Shown: positions 26,192 through 32,934 of the stretch, piece after piece
Numbering within the stretch: the stretch's first letter is position 1
How the letters are laid out: each line of letters starts with the position of its first letter
NCBI RefSeq assembly: GCF_001006785.1
Contig: NZ_CDHO01000001.1
Span: forward strand, 248,001-312,000
Origin: Hyphomicrobium_B sp001006785
Lineage (GTDB): Bacteria; Pseudomonadota; Alphaproteobacteria; Rhizobiales; Hyphomicrobiaceae
Direction of reading: 5' to 3'
DNA length: 64,000 bases
Made by a program: the position numbers and the translations under genes
Notes under the pieces: model-generated
What the model was told of the DNA's origin: nothing
The model's input: only the letters and a program-made list of their open reading frames with translations
The model's database searches: none

Positions 26192-27079
26192 TCACAGCTT
26201 GTCCCCAAAGCGCGTTGACGGTTTCCGTCGCGGGCGCGGCGGGGTGAAAAAGGTCGGATCGGTTGCGACGAAGGTGAGCAGTTCGGGACCGCCGGCCTGC
26301 TGCGTGATGGAGAGCCGGTAGCCAGGCAGGGGTTGGCGGCGGGTGATGTCGCGCAGGTCGTAGGCGAAATGCTTCAGCGGCGAGAGGCTGCCGGATTTCT
26401 GGTGGAGGTGAGCGAAATCGAAGCTCCAGCCGAAGGACTGGCGACCGCCGTGTTTGCGCACGACGCGGTAGAGCCAGCGTTCGAGCCCGCCGGTCAGATC
26501 GAAATAGGCGCGATCGATGGTCAGAACGAGTGCGTCATCGAGAACGGCGCGATAGAACCAGTCCGGCAGGATCAGCTCGACGCCGACAGGGCGACCGTCG
26601 CGATCGGTCCGCTCCTGCCACTCGTTGATCCATGAGAAGCGATGCCGGCGGCCTTCCGCCGGCTGGCGGATCGAGGTCGCGACGGTGGTGGATTGGAGGC
26701 GGTCGAGCGCGGCCTTTAGGCGCTGGTAATCGCGCAGCGAGACGCCGCGGCCGACGAAGGTCAAAATCTCATAAGGCGTCGTCGCCATGAGCCGGGAGGT
26801 GCGCAAGCCCGCGTCGCGCGCCTCAACGATCTGGCTCGCGGCCCAGATCAGGATGTCGGCATCCCAGATGGTCGCCATGCCGTGATCGGGCACGGCCTCG
26901 ACCCGGATGGTCACATCGCCGGCGTTGAAATCGATCGGCGCGATGCGTTTCGATTTGGCGAGGGAGAAGAACGGATAGGCCATGAGATCCTGCGCGTCTC
27001 GTGGGGCGAAGTCGCCGGGGAGCGCCCGGAACAGATCGAGCTGCCCGCGCTCCGAAGAAGGCTGGTGCCGCGCCGTCAT
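26192..27079 (-). CDS. repA: RepA-type replication initiator
   Basis: 295 residues. The family pattern is clear: RDAQDLMAYPFFSLAKSKRIAPIDFNAGDVTIRVEAVPDHGMATIWDADILIWAASQIVEARD, then YQRLKAALDRLQSTTVATSI and GLERWLYRVVRKHGG, matching the replication initiator A family of alphaproteobacterial plasmids and ICEs. Winged-helix initiators of this type bind iterons; repeats lie just beyond its stop codon. The element may therefore replicate autonomously after excision. The ribosome site before the first ATG is weak, so the start is uncertain. Confidence 0.85.
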   Translation of the reverse strand: MTARHQPSSERGQLDLFRALPGDFAPRDAQDLMAYPFFSLAKSKRIAPIDFNAGDVTIRVEAVPDHGMATIWDADILIWAASQIVEARDAGLRTSRLMATTPYEILTFVGRGVSLRDYQRLKAALDRLQSTTVATSIRQPAEGRRHRFSWINEWQERTDRDGRPVGVELILPDWFYRAVLDDALVLTIDRAYFDLTGGLERWLYRVVRKHGGRQSFGWSFDFAHLHQKSGSLSPLKHFAYDLRDITRRQPLPGYRLSITQQAGGPELLTFVATDPTFFTPPRPRRKPSTRFGDKL

Positions 27080-27097
27080 TCGGAAAATTGTGCGCTG

Positions 27098-27379
27098 TCA
27101 GCGTGCGTATCGTCCTGCGCGCGCCGGCAACGTCGGCGACTGGCGCTTGGCGGGAAGAACCGAACCGCGCGGATCAGAGGTCGAGGTGACGGCGCCGCGA
27201 TCGGCCCAGGCTTCGAGATCGTCGATGGCATAGACGACGCGGCCGCCGAGCTTTCGGTAAGCCGGGCCGGTTCCGTAGGTTCGGTGCTTTTCGAGTGTCC
27301 GGGCTGACAGGCCGAGGAATTCGGCGGCTTCCTTGGTGCGCAGGAAGCGCGGCGGGAGAACGGCGAGTTCGGGTCGCAT
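27098..27379 (-). CDS. AlpA/MerR-type HTH protein, likely recombination directionality factor
   Basis: 93 residues with a helix-turn-helix of the excisionase/AlpA type: PRFLRTKEAAEFLGLSARTLEKHRTYGTGPAYRKLGGRVVYAIDDLEAWADRGAV. A basic tail follows. It lies 18 bases upstream of repA on the same strand. In the Mesorhizobium symbiosis ICE a similar small protein (RdfS) is the excision directionality factor under control of FseA; the DUF6499/DUF2285 genes just upstream here make that role likely. The role is inferred from family and synteny. Confidence 0.75.
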   Translation of the reverse strand: MRPELAVLPPRFLRTKEAAEFLGLSARTLEKHRTYGTGPAYRKLGGRVVYAIDDLEAWADRGAVTSTSDPRGSVLPAKRQSPTLPARAGRYAR

Positions 27380-27583
27380 GGATCGGCCTTTCGTGGTGCT
27401 TGCGTGAGCCGCTGGAAATCAGCGGCGGGCGAAGACCACGATGGCGAAGAGAAACAGGTGAGATGGAGTGGGATTTTAGGGGGGCCTGAAATCCCACACC
27501 ACGTCCGCCGAGTCGCTGGGGCGGGCTGACAGCAAAGACGAGTTCGCGGCGGATGAAAGGAATTTTGTGAAAAGCGTTGCGAT

Positions 27584-27659
27584 GTTGACGTTGTACGTCA
27601 GCGGTTCGCGAGAGACGGGCAACGCGTCCGCAGGAGCCCTGCGATCATGTAACGTCAAC
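27584..27659. promoter_or_regulatory. cluster of ACGT palindromes upstream of the excisionase-like gene
   Basis: In the gap 27380-27668, GTTGACGTT (27584-27592) is the inverted repeat of AACGTCAAC (27651-27659). The left copy overlaps another palindrome, TGACGT-TGT-ACGTCA (27586-27600), and the right copy is itself partly symmetric (AACGT-CA-ACGTT). The cluster lies between the DUF2285 gene and the HTH gene, about 200-280 bp before the HTH start. It may be the binding site for the FseA-like activator or an autoregulator; no binding site consensus was available to confirm this. Nothing else was seen in the gap. Confidence 0.35.
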
Positions 27660-27668
27660 GTTCTGCGT

Positions 27669-28247
27669 TTATTGTTCGTCGTTTTCGGCTCGCCTGGTTC
27701 GCGAACCCTGGGACCGTCGGTGGCGCAGCAACGTTCGATAGCCTCCAGCGACCATCGCATGGGCATCGCGCAGCAAGGCCATGACGGTATGGCGGGCTGA
27801 GGATATCTGCCAGTCGTCCCGCTTCATCCGTGGAAGACGGAAGATGATCTGGGCGATTTCCTGTTGGGTGGCGCCATCCCGGAAGCCGTCGAATGCTTGC
27901 AGCATGTGACGCATCCGTCTGCGTTTCTGTCGCGTGAGGCGTGCGTCCGGCGGCACAGCGCGGCCATAGAGTGTCGCAAGAAGGCGGTAAATGGACTCCA
28001 CCCGATCAAATCCTTCGAGACTAATCGGGACCATGGCGACCAAGGGAACCGCAGGCGTCTGGCCGGCGGGGAGGATGAGCTGGAGATGCTGGTTCTTGCT
28101 CACCTCGTAGAAAAGATGCGTTTCGCCATCCTGTTCGACCGAACCAGCGATATCAAATACGGCTCGTGCATCGCGATCCAAAGAGAAAATCGCGGGAGCT
28201 GCCGCCAGCACAATTGTGCTGGTGTCGGCATGCGGGAGCCAGAACAC
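27669..28247 (-). CDS. DUF2285 protein, C-terminal half of an FseA-like activator
   Basis: 192 residues if started at the GTG at 28247, which has no ribosome site. The sequence VFWLPHADTSTIVLAAAP...RLTRQKRRRMRHMLQAFDGFRDGATQQEIAQIIFRLPRMKRDDWQISSARHTVMALLRDAHAMVAGGYRTLLR is DUF2285. Ten codons upstream of the GTG are also open (coding DPLQAPPKAQ) and join directly to the end of the DUF6499 gene if the ribosome shifts +1 there, giving a 269-residue fusion. In the Mesorhizobium symbiosis island the two homologous parts are joined by programmed frameshifting to form the excision activator FseA. Confidence 0.8.
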   Translation of the reverse strand: MFWLPHADTSTIVLAAAPAIFSLDRDARAVFDIAGSVEQDGETHLFYEVSKNQHLQLILPAGQTPAVPLVAMVPISLEGFDRVESIYRLLATLYGRAVPPDARLTRQKRRRMRHMLQAFDGFRDGATQQEIAQIIFRLPRMKRDDWQISSARHTVMALLRDAHAMVAGGYRTLLRHRRSQGSRTRRAENDEQ

Positions 28248-28275
28248 CTGCGCTTTGGGAGGAGCCTGTAGCGGA

Positions 28276-28479
28276 TCAAGCGGGAAATCGCAGCCCCCAA
28301 CGCTGCCGAATCCTGTCGGTCAGCGATTGAGGGTCTTTCTTGTTGCGGGAGTGCGCATCGAAATCATGATCATACGCTTCGTTGCGACGGAGCCATTCCC
28401 AAGCGATGTCAGAGGCTGCAAGCCCGTCAATATGGAGATAGAGCGCCGAGGAACGCCATCCTGAAGCGTCCGGTACCAT
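28276..28479 (-). CDS. DUF6499 protein, N-terminal half of an FseA-like activator
   Basis: 67 residues from the ATG at 28479, which has a GGAGGAACGAC leader. The sequence PDASGWRSSALYLHIDGLAASDIAWEWLRRNEAYDHDF...LTDRIRQRWGLRFPA is the DUF6499 'transcriptional regulator domain'. It ends with CCC GCT TGA; skipping one T lets translation continue as GAT CCG CTA into the DUF2285 frame. In many elements the two domains are fused in one frame, so the present break is either programmed or a mutation. It is placed downstream of a short DUF2285 protein and an XRE regulator. Confidence 0.8.
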   Translation of the reverse strand: MVPDASGWRSSALYLHIDGLAASDIAWEWLRRNEAYDHDFDAHSRNKKDPQSLTDRIRQRWGLRFPA

Positions 28480-28587
28480 CGTCGTTCCTCCCTCCGTAGA
28501 TTGCGAGGGAGCCAGCATTCCCGGAGCGATTGTGATGCTGAAGTCGCGAAGTTTGGCGGGGGCGATGCCGCGGCGGCATCGTATGGA

Positions 28588-28863
28588 TCAGTGACGCTGA
28601 CTTTCGCGCACCAGCTCGCGATAACCGTGCTCGGTCATCCAGCGCGCACGGGCAAGGTGTGTGTCATGGATCCGGCGACAGCGCTGCGGATTGTTTTGTG
28701 GGTCGAGGCCAAACAGGATTTGAACGGCTTCCTGCCAGTCGGCGCCATCACGCGCTGCGTCGAGCAGCCGCAGATAGAGAACCATATGCTCGCGATCATA
28801 CGGGGTCAGCCGCTGACTTAGCGGCGGTTCGTCCAGAAATGCAGGTATCGACCGTCCCGTCAT
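28588..28863 (-). CDS. short DUF2285 protein, QseM-like antiactivator candidate
   Basis: 91 residues consisting of the DUF2285 C-terminal module alone: PPLSQRLTPYDREHMVLYLRLLDAARDGADWQEAVQILFGLDPQNNPQRCRRIHDTHLARARWMTEHGYRELV. In the Mesorhizobium symbiosis ICE, QseM is a small DUF2285 protein that binds and blocks both FseA and TraR; size, domain and location make this a good candidate for the same role. An imperfect palindrome (GGTTA...TAACC, 28880-28897) with an AT-rich core lies 17 bp before its start, and could be an operator. The antiactivator function is inferred. Confidence 0.72.
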   Translation of the reverse strand: MTGRSIPAFLDEPPLSQRLTPYDREHMVLYLRLLDAARDGADWQEAVQILFGLDPQNNPQRCRRIHDTHLARARWMTEHGYRELVRESQRH

Positions 28864-28953
28864 CGCAGGACATTCTCACGGTTACTATATTTTAACCATC
28901 GCCCGATGCGTGCATCTTGGGAAGGCAACAAATAGTCCGATGGGGCGAAACGG

Positions 28954-29208
28954 CTATCGACGACGCTGATGGTTGGGCGTGTCATGATGCAGCAGAACCC
29001 CTTGCCCTTTGTCGGTGGAGAGCAGAACGATTCCCGCTGCTTCGAATGCCCTGCGCACCTGATCGCGCGTCGTTTCGTAAACCTCGAGACCGCTTTCGGA
29101 TTCGAGGCGTTTCAACGCGGTCAGCGATATGCGGGCCTTGTCAGCGAGCGTCTCCTGCGTCCAACCCAGCAACGCGCGAGCGGCCCGCGATTGTCGGGAA
29201 GTGATCAT
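28954..29208 (-). CDS. XRE-type small regulator, QseC-like
   Basis: 84 residues with an XRE helix-turn-helix: SRQSRAARALLGWTQETLADKARISLTALKRLESESGLEV, followed by a short C-terminal strand region (AAGIVLLSTDKGQGVLL). The gene lies upstream of the short DUF2285 gene on the same strand, and a perfect 29-bp palindrome stands 37 bp before its start, so autoregulation is likely. By position and type it corresponds to QseC, which controls qseM in the Mesorhizobium symbiosis ICE; the match is one of architecture only. Confidence 0.75.
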   Translation of the reverse strand: MITSRQSRAARALLGWTQETLADKARISLTALKRLESESGLEVYETTRDQVRRAFEAAGIVLLSTDKGQGVLLHHDTPNHQRRR

Positions 29209-29244
29209 GCATGATCACCTCCCACCGGCGCGAACGCACTTGCC

Positions 29245-29273
29245 AGAACTACGACTATAATAGTCGTAGTTCT
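29245..29273. promoter_or_regulatory. 29-bp perfect palindrome, likely operator of the XRE regulator
   Basis: The sequence is AGAACTACGACTAT, a single central A, then ATAGTCGTAGTTCT: arms of 14 bp with perfect symmetry. TATAAT on one strand and TATTAT on the other lie at the centre, so an RNA polymerase -10 element probably overlaps the operator. It is 37 bp upstream of the XRE start codon. Repression by occlusion of the promoter is the simplest reading. Nothing else is convincing in 29274-29383. Confidence 0.65.
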
Positions 29274-29383
29274 CGCCTCGATCCAGCCGAAAGTCGCTTC
29301 ATCGCGCTGCGGGGCGCGCAATCGACCGACGACTGATTCGGTCGTGCCTTTTGCCGAAGGCGAGGGCCGAGGCCCCATCCGGC

Positions 29384-29548
29384 TCAAGCGAACGGATCAA
29401 TCTCGCCGACGATGGTGTCGGCCTCTCCATCATATTCCGCGGCGGGCATGACGCTCATGGTGCCGTCGCCGGCTCGATAGATGATGATCGTGACCATCAG
29501 GGTGGCGGCGAGGCTGAAGGCGAAGGCTTGGGCGTTGGCGAGGGACAT
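29384..29548 (-). CDS. small single-span membrane protein
   Basis: 54 residues from the ATG at 29548, with an AGGAG site nine bases upstream. One hydrophobic helix (ANAQAFAFSLAATLMVTIIIYRAG) is followed by an acidic tail (AEYDGEADTIVGEIDPFA). The longer upstream frame is rejected because it lacks a ribosome site and has arginine-rich shadow composition. Family and function are unknown; it may be an ICE-specific inner-membrane protein. Confidence 0.5.
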   Translation of the reverse strand: MSLANAQAFAFSLAATLMVTIIIYRAGDGTMSVMPAAEYDGEADTIVGEIDPFA

Positions 29549-29958
29549 TTTTCGCAGCTCCTGTCTGGAGGCGGGGATCATCCCCGCTCGACAGGCGCCC
29601 GATGTGTTTCGGTCGCGGCCGGGGTCATCAGAGAGGCGAAGCCGAGCTGACCGCACGCTTCGCGTAGCGGACCCCACGAGGGTTGACCCCACGCGAGGCC
29701 GGGATTGAAACCAGGGTCAGCCTCAAAAAGCGGGGTGGTGCCCGCCAACCGGAGCGGAAATCTTCGCGTTGCGCGCTGCCGTAGCCCTGCCTTCACCCTG
29801 ATGGTTGCGATACCGTCGAGATGGGGCGCTGCCGCGTGTCCGCCGCCGAATATGGTGGGAACGGAGTCGGGCGCGGCTTTTCGCCTGAGCCGGATGGGGC
29901 CTCGGCGTCCATGGCCAGAAAGGGAAGCGCGTGGCGGCCGCGATCCGACGCGCACATG
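29549..29958. other. no gene recognised (about 400 bp)
   Basis: Between the small membrane protein and the ssb terminator I find only arginine- and proline-rich frames without ribosome sites. Some short local repeats of CCCCACG/CCCCACGCG occur near 29672-29696. I do not assign a function. Confidence 0.4.
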
Positions 29959-29990
29959 GAAAATCCCGGCGGCTTTCGCCGCCGGGATTT
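29959..29990 (-). terminator. Rho-independent terminator of ssb
   Basis: A perfect 13-bp stem (AAATCCCGGCGGC at 29961-29973 with GCCGCCGGGATTT at 29978-29990, four-base loop) lies 15 bp after the ssb stop. On the minus strand the stem ends in TTTT, as expected for an intrinsic terminator; the symmetric A/T ends may allow it to work in both directions. Confidence 0.75.
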
Positions 29991-30005
29991 CCGGTATCCC
30001 GCCCG

Positions 30006-30407
30006 TTAGAACGGAATCTCGTCGTCATCGACGGTGTTGTCGCCGTCGTTCTGGGTCTGCTTCGCCCGGCTCAGGAAATCCACCGTCTCGGCGATGATCT
30101 CGCAGCCGTAGCGATCGACGCTCTGCTGGTCAGTCCATTTCGTGTAGTGAATGCGGCCGCGCACAAGAACCTTCATCCCCTTCTCGCAATGCTGCTGGAT
30201 CGTTTTGCCGAGGCCGTTGAAGGCGGTGATGCGGTGCCATTCGGTGTCCTGGACCCGGTAGCCGTTCTCGTCCCGGATGACCCTGCCTTCCGAGTAGCGG
30301 GGGCGCGAGGTGGCGAGCGTGAAGTGGGTGATGCTGGTGCCGCCGTTTGTGGTGCGGGTTTCAGGGGCCTGACCGATGTTGCCGGCGAGAATGACGATGT
30401 TCTGCAT
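30006..30407 (-). CDS. ssb: single-stranded DNA-binding protein
   Basis: 133 residues. The OB-fold domain is clear (MQNIVILAGNIGQAPETRTTNGGTSITHFTLATSRP... DTEWHRITAFNGLGKTIQQHCEKGMKVLVRGRIHYTKW), and the last residues DDDEIPF form the acidic tip that recruits partner proteins. ICE-encoded SSBs coat the incoming transferred strand and aid establishment in the recipient. The tail linker is short, giving a smaller protein than chromosomal SSB. A hairpin leader lies just upstream and a strong terminator downstream, so it is probably a single-gene unit. Confidence 0.95.
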   Translation of the reverse strand: MQNIVILAGNIGQAPETRTTNGGTSITHFTLATSRPRYSEGRVIRDENGYRVQDTEWHRITAFNGLGKTIQQHCEKGMKVLVRGRIHYTKWTDQQSVDRYGCEIIAETVDFLSRAKQTQNDGDNTVDDDEIPF

Positions 30408-30412
30408 GGTAA

Positions 30413-30454
30413 GTCTCCGTTGCTTCCCGGAGGGACCATTCCCTCCGACGAGAC
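30413..30454 (-). promoter_or_regulatory. structured 5' leader of ssb
   Basis: On the minus strand a perfect 7-bp hairpin (GGAGGGA/TCCCTCC, loop ATGG; plus-strand 30429-30446) stands just upstream of the ssb ribosome site. An outer pairing of GTCTC (30450-30454) with GAGAC (30413-30417) would include the GGAGA Shine-Dalgarno itself. This could mask the ribosome site until the structure is opened. It resembles in layout, not in primary sequence, the leaders of the parB-like and ardC genes. Confidence 0.45.
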
Positions 30455-31100
30455 CCGGCCAAGACCGTCGGGAGACTCCTGCACTGGCGCCTTTGGCGGC
30501 AGCTTGACCCCCAAGGCCCGGAGTGGTGCGGGCAGGCGCTTCAGCGCCAACACGGTCCGGAGCCGCGGGGGTTGCCGGAGGAAACAGAACGGACTTAGGG
30601 GATCAGTCAGTCGGAGGGATTGGCGCCTCTCGAAAGCCGGAAGACGACGCGCAGCCGAACCATCGGCCTTGCTGGCAAGAGCGCGCGATCAGGCCCAACC
30701 GCCACGAAAACGCACCATTCAGAACCCTCTTTGCTTCCTCATGCGTCGCTGCGGACAAGGCAGGCTGGAACGAGAACGGTAATAGCTGTCGGGTTTGGGG
30801 CACATGGCGCTGCCCCACCGTATCAGCGCGAAGAGGGGATCCATGCAGATCTGCATGAGGCATGATGAAGGTGTTCGCGGCTATCTCCACGTCGATATGG
30901 GACAGACCGCTCCGGCGGGCGGTGATCGCTCTGGCTCCGGGATTCGCTGTCAGACGGCGCTTTTCGAAACGGACGATGCGGATCGAACACGCCGGCGATC
31001 GCGTCCCTGATACGGTCGATCTTGTTCTGATCGGGATACCGGACGCCGCGGCGAAAGCCCGCGGGATGTCTCGCGGGAGCGGAGGGTCGCGGCCGTTGCC
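30455..31100. other. 646-bp region without a recognised gene
   Basis: Frames on both strands are short and arginine-rich and lack ribosome sites. The only distinct signal is the perfect palindrome at 30842-30857. A promoter for the ssb leader is expected here, but I could not place it. The region may contain a decayed gene, since one minus frame (about 30823-31180) has a plausible short helical stretch (NKIDRIRDAIAGVF), which is too little to call. Confidence 0.4.
30842..30857. promoter_or_regulatory. tra-box-like palindrome
   Basis: The 16-bp perfect palindrome CATGCAGATCTGCATG has the same 12-bp core, TGCAGATCTGCA, as the TraR binding site (tra box) of Agrobacterium Ti plasmids; only the outer bases differ. 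LuxR-type regulation of transfer is known for Ti plasmids and for the Mesorhizobium symbiosis ICE. No luxR or luxI gene is seen in this window, so a regulator would have to be encoded elsewhere on the element or in the host. Confidence 0.45.
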
Positions 31101-31517
31101 TCAGCGCGAAAGGACGGCTGTTCCGACCGCGTAGAGGTTGAGCATCGCGGCGATGCCGATGAATAGACCGCCAGCGCCGCACAGCAGATTGAGGACGAGA
31201 CCTCCGTCGATCATGTGCTTGGCGATGCCGTGGACAAGTGCGTAGCCGGCGATCACGGCGGGAATGGCGAAGATTGCCAGCGCAATAAGACGCAGAGCCG
31301 GATTTTTCGCGAAGCCGACGATGGCGATGACCAACGCGATCGAGCCGAGCGCGGCGCTGATGGCGGCAAGGCCGGACATGAGAAAACTCGCATCCACCGC
31401 ATAGGCATATTGAAACGCGGTCAAACCAGCCGCGAAGGGTAAGGCGTAGATCGCGAGGTTATAGGCGAGCACGCAAAACGCGATCGTCAGGGAGATGGCG
31501 AGCAGGATCAGCGTCAT
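31101..31517 (-). CDS. small polytopic membrane protein, function unknown
   Basis: 138 residues with four clear hydrophobic helices: TLILLAISLTIAFCVLAYNLAIYALPFAAGL, SGLAAISAALGSIALVIAIVGF, LIALAIFAIPAVIAGYALVHGI and LNLLCGAGGLFIGIAAMLNLYAV. It has no signature motif that I recognise. Such proteins occur among ICE accessory genes and might act in surface exclusion or membrane modification, but nothing in the sequence shows this. The gene stands alone, with 31518-31679 upstream holding only small hairpins and AT-rich DNA that may contain its promoter. Confidence 0.65.
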   Translation of the reverse strand: MTLILLAISLTIAFCVLAYNLAIYALPFAAGLTAFQYAYAVDASFLMSGLAAISAALGSIALVIAIVGFAKNPALRLIALAIFAIPAVIAGYALVHGIAKHMIDGGLVLNLLCGAGGLFIGIAAMLNLYAVGTAVLSR

Positions 31518-31679
31518 GAAAACCTCCGTGCAAACGGTTGAGGATCACGACAGGCTGCCGGGAGACACGCTCCGCCTGCGACTATGCTGCTTCGCCGGTT
31601 CTACAAGAATGCTAGTGTATTCTGAACGAGAGCATTTTTCTCGTAAAGACAATTATAGCTGCCGCGATGCGGCGGCGCG

Positions 31680-32612
31680 TTATGCGCCGCCGTCGAACTT
31701 CATGACAGGGATGCCGAGTTTCCGGGCCTTGTCGGCGAGGTTGTCCTGAATCCCGGTGCCGGGGAAATGGATAACGCCGATCGGCATGGTGTCCAGCATC
31801 GCGTCGTTGCGTTTGAAGGGCGCCGCCTTGGCGTGCTTGGTCCAGTCGGGCTTGAAGGGAACCTCCACGACCTTGCGATGGGCGGCCCATTTCGCGGCGA
31901 TGAGTTCGGCGCCCTTTGGGCTTCCACCGTGCAGCAGCACCATGTCGGGGTGCTTGGCGAGAACCTGATCGAGCTTGGCCCAGATCAGGCGGTGATCGTT
32001 GAAATCGAGACCGCCGGTGAAGGCAACCTTCGGACCGGGAGGCAGGAGCACCTCGCTTTCAGCGCGACGCTTCGCGGCGAGGAAATCCCGGCTGTCGATC
32101 AGCGCGGCGGTGAGGTTGCGATGGTTGACCATCGAGCCCGTGCGCGGGCGCCAGATCGAGTGGGTGTTGCGCTCGAAGTGCTCGGCGGCCTGGTCGCGCA
32201 TCAGTTCGAAGGCGTTGCGCCGTTCGAGAAGGGTTTGACCCTGTGCCGTCAGGCGTTCGAGTTCGACGGACTTCACCTCGGAGCCATCCTGTTCCCTCTG
32301 GAGGCGGCGCTGGGCGATCTCGTTGTCATCGAGTTCGCGTTCGATCCGGTCGGTGGCGCGATGGAAGAGGTTGACCGTGCCCCAGAGCAATTCTTCCAGA
32401 TCGGGTTCGAGGCGGGTGTCGGAGAGCGCCACCACGAGGGCATCGAAGATGTCGGCGATGCTGCCGGCGATGACGCGGCCTTCCGGAAGCGGTCGCGGAT
32501 CGGGGTCGTCTTCGAAGGGACGGTAGCCGTAGAGTTGAAGTTCCTGAAGCAGGTGATCGGTCGGAGAGGAGTCGTGGTGCGGCTCGTATGCGGGGTCGCG
32601 TTCTTCGGTCAT
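31680..32612 (-). CDS. DUF2493/SLOG-like protein
   Basis: 310 residues from MTEERDPAYEPHH at 32612, with AAGGAAAG upstream. The N-terminal 190 residues are helical and charged (FHRATDRIERELDDNEIAQRRLQRE). The C-terminal part is a Rossmann-like DUF2493 domain (KVAFTGGLDFNDHRLIWAKLDQVLAKHPDMVLLHGGSPKGAELIAAKWAAHRKV...IGVIHFPGTGIQDNLADKARKLGIPVMKF), related to SLOG nucleotide-sensing folds. SLOG domains often serve in conflict and mobile-element systems. The function here is unknown. Confidence 0.8.
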   Translation of the reverse strand: MTEERDPAYEPHHDSSPTDHLLQELQLYGYRPFEDDPDPRPLPEGRVIAGSIADIFDALVVALSDTRLEPDLEELLWGTVNLFHRATDRIERELDDNEIAQRRLQREQDGSEVKSVELERLTAQGQTLLERRNAFELMRDQAAEHFERNTHSIWRPRTGSMVNHRNLTAALIDSRDFLAAKRRAESEVLLPPGPKVAFTGGLDFNDHRLIWAKLDQVLAKHPDMVLLHGGSPKGAELIAAKWAAHRKVVEVPFKPDWTKHAKAAPFKRNDAMLDTMPIGVIHFPGTGIQDNLADKARKLGIPVMKFDGGA

Positions 32613-32934
32613 GGCGGCTTTCCTTCGCGGTGTGGCCGCGCCCATCGCGGCCTTCATGGCGACGAAGGCGGCGGGCGGGCCGGACCTGCACCCGCAGCGA
32701 AGCGAAGGGCCGGAACACCGTGGAGGATGCTGGAGGCCGGCGATTTTGCCTCGCGATGCAAAGCGTCCGTAGGACGCGGCGGAAAATCGTCGGCCGCAGG
32801 CATTGCCTGTCCGGCCCGACTGACGCCCGATCGCCCTCTCAGAAGGCCGTGGGTGTGGCCCTCGACCCCGAAGATCTCGCGCCATGTTCGCAGCCTCTCA
32901 CGCACCGCCCTGCCGCACCATTCCTTGCAGTCGA
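32613..32934. other. 322-bp gap with a hairpin leader, no gene seen
   Basis: A perfect 7-bp hairpin (minus strand GGCCGCG/CGCGGCC, loop ATGGG; plus-strand 32634-32652) lies about 20 bp before the DUF2493 start. CGGTGT at 32628-32633 can pair with ACACCG at 32715-32720. The layout, a hairpin just before the ribosome site, recalls the ssb leader. I find no open frame with a ribosome site in the gap. Confidence 0.35.

Noticed and set aside
28248..28278. Reading the DUF6499/DUF2285 break as a plain sequencing error
   Set aside because: Cannot be excluded, but homologous genes in a characterised ICE are joined by programmed frameshifting, so I keep both parts as functional and report the shift as a finding.
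29205..29387. 60-residue frame over the 29-bp palindrome
   Set aside because: It reads through the perfect palindrome, has no ribosome site and no recognisable sequence; the palindrome is better explained as an operator.
30603..31182. Short minus-strand frames between ssb and the membrane protein
   Set aside because: No ribosome sites, Arg/Pro-rich composition and no homology recognised; a decayed gene remains possible but cannot be supported.
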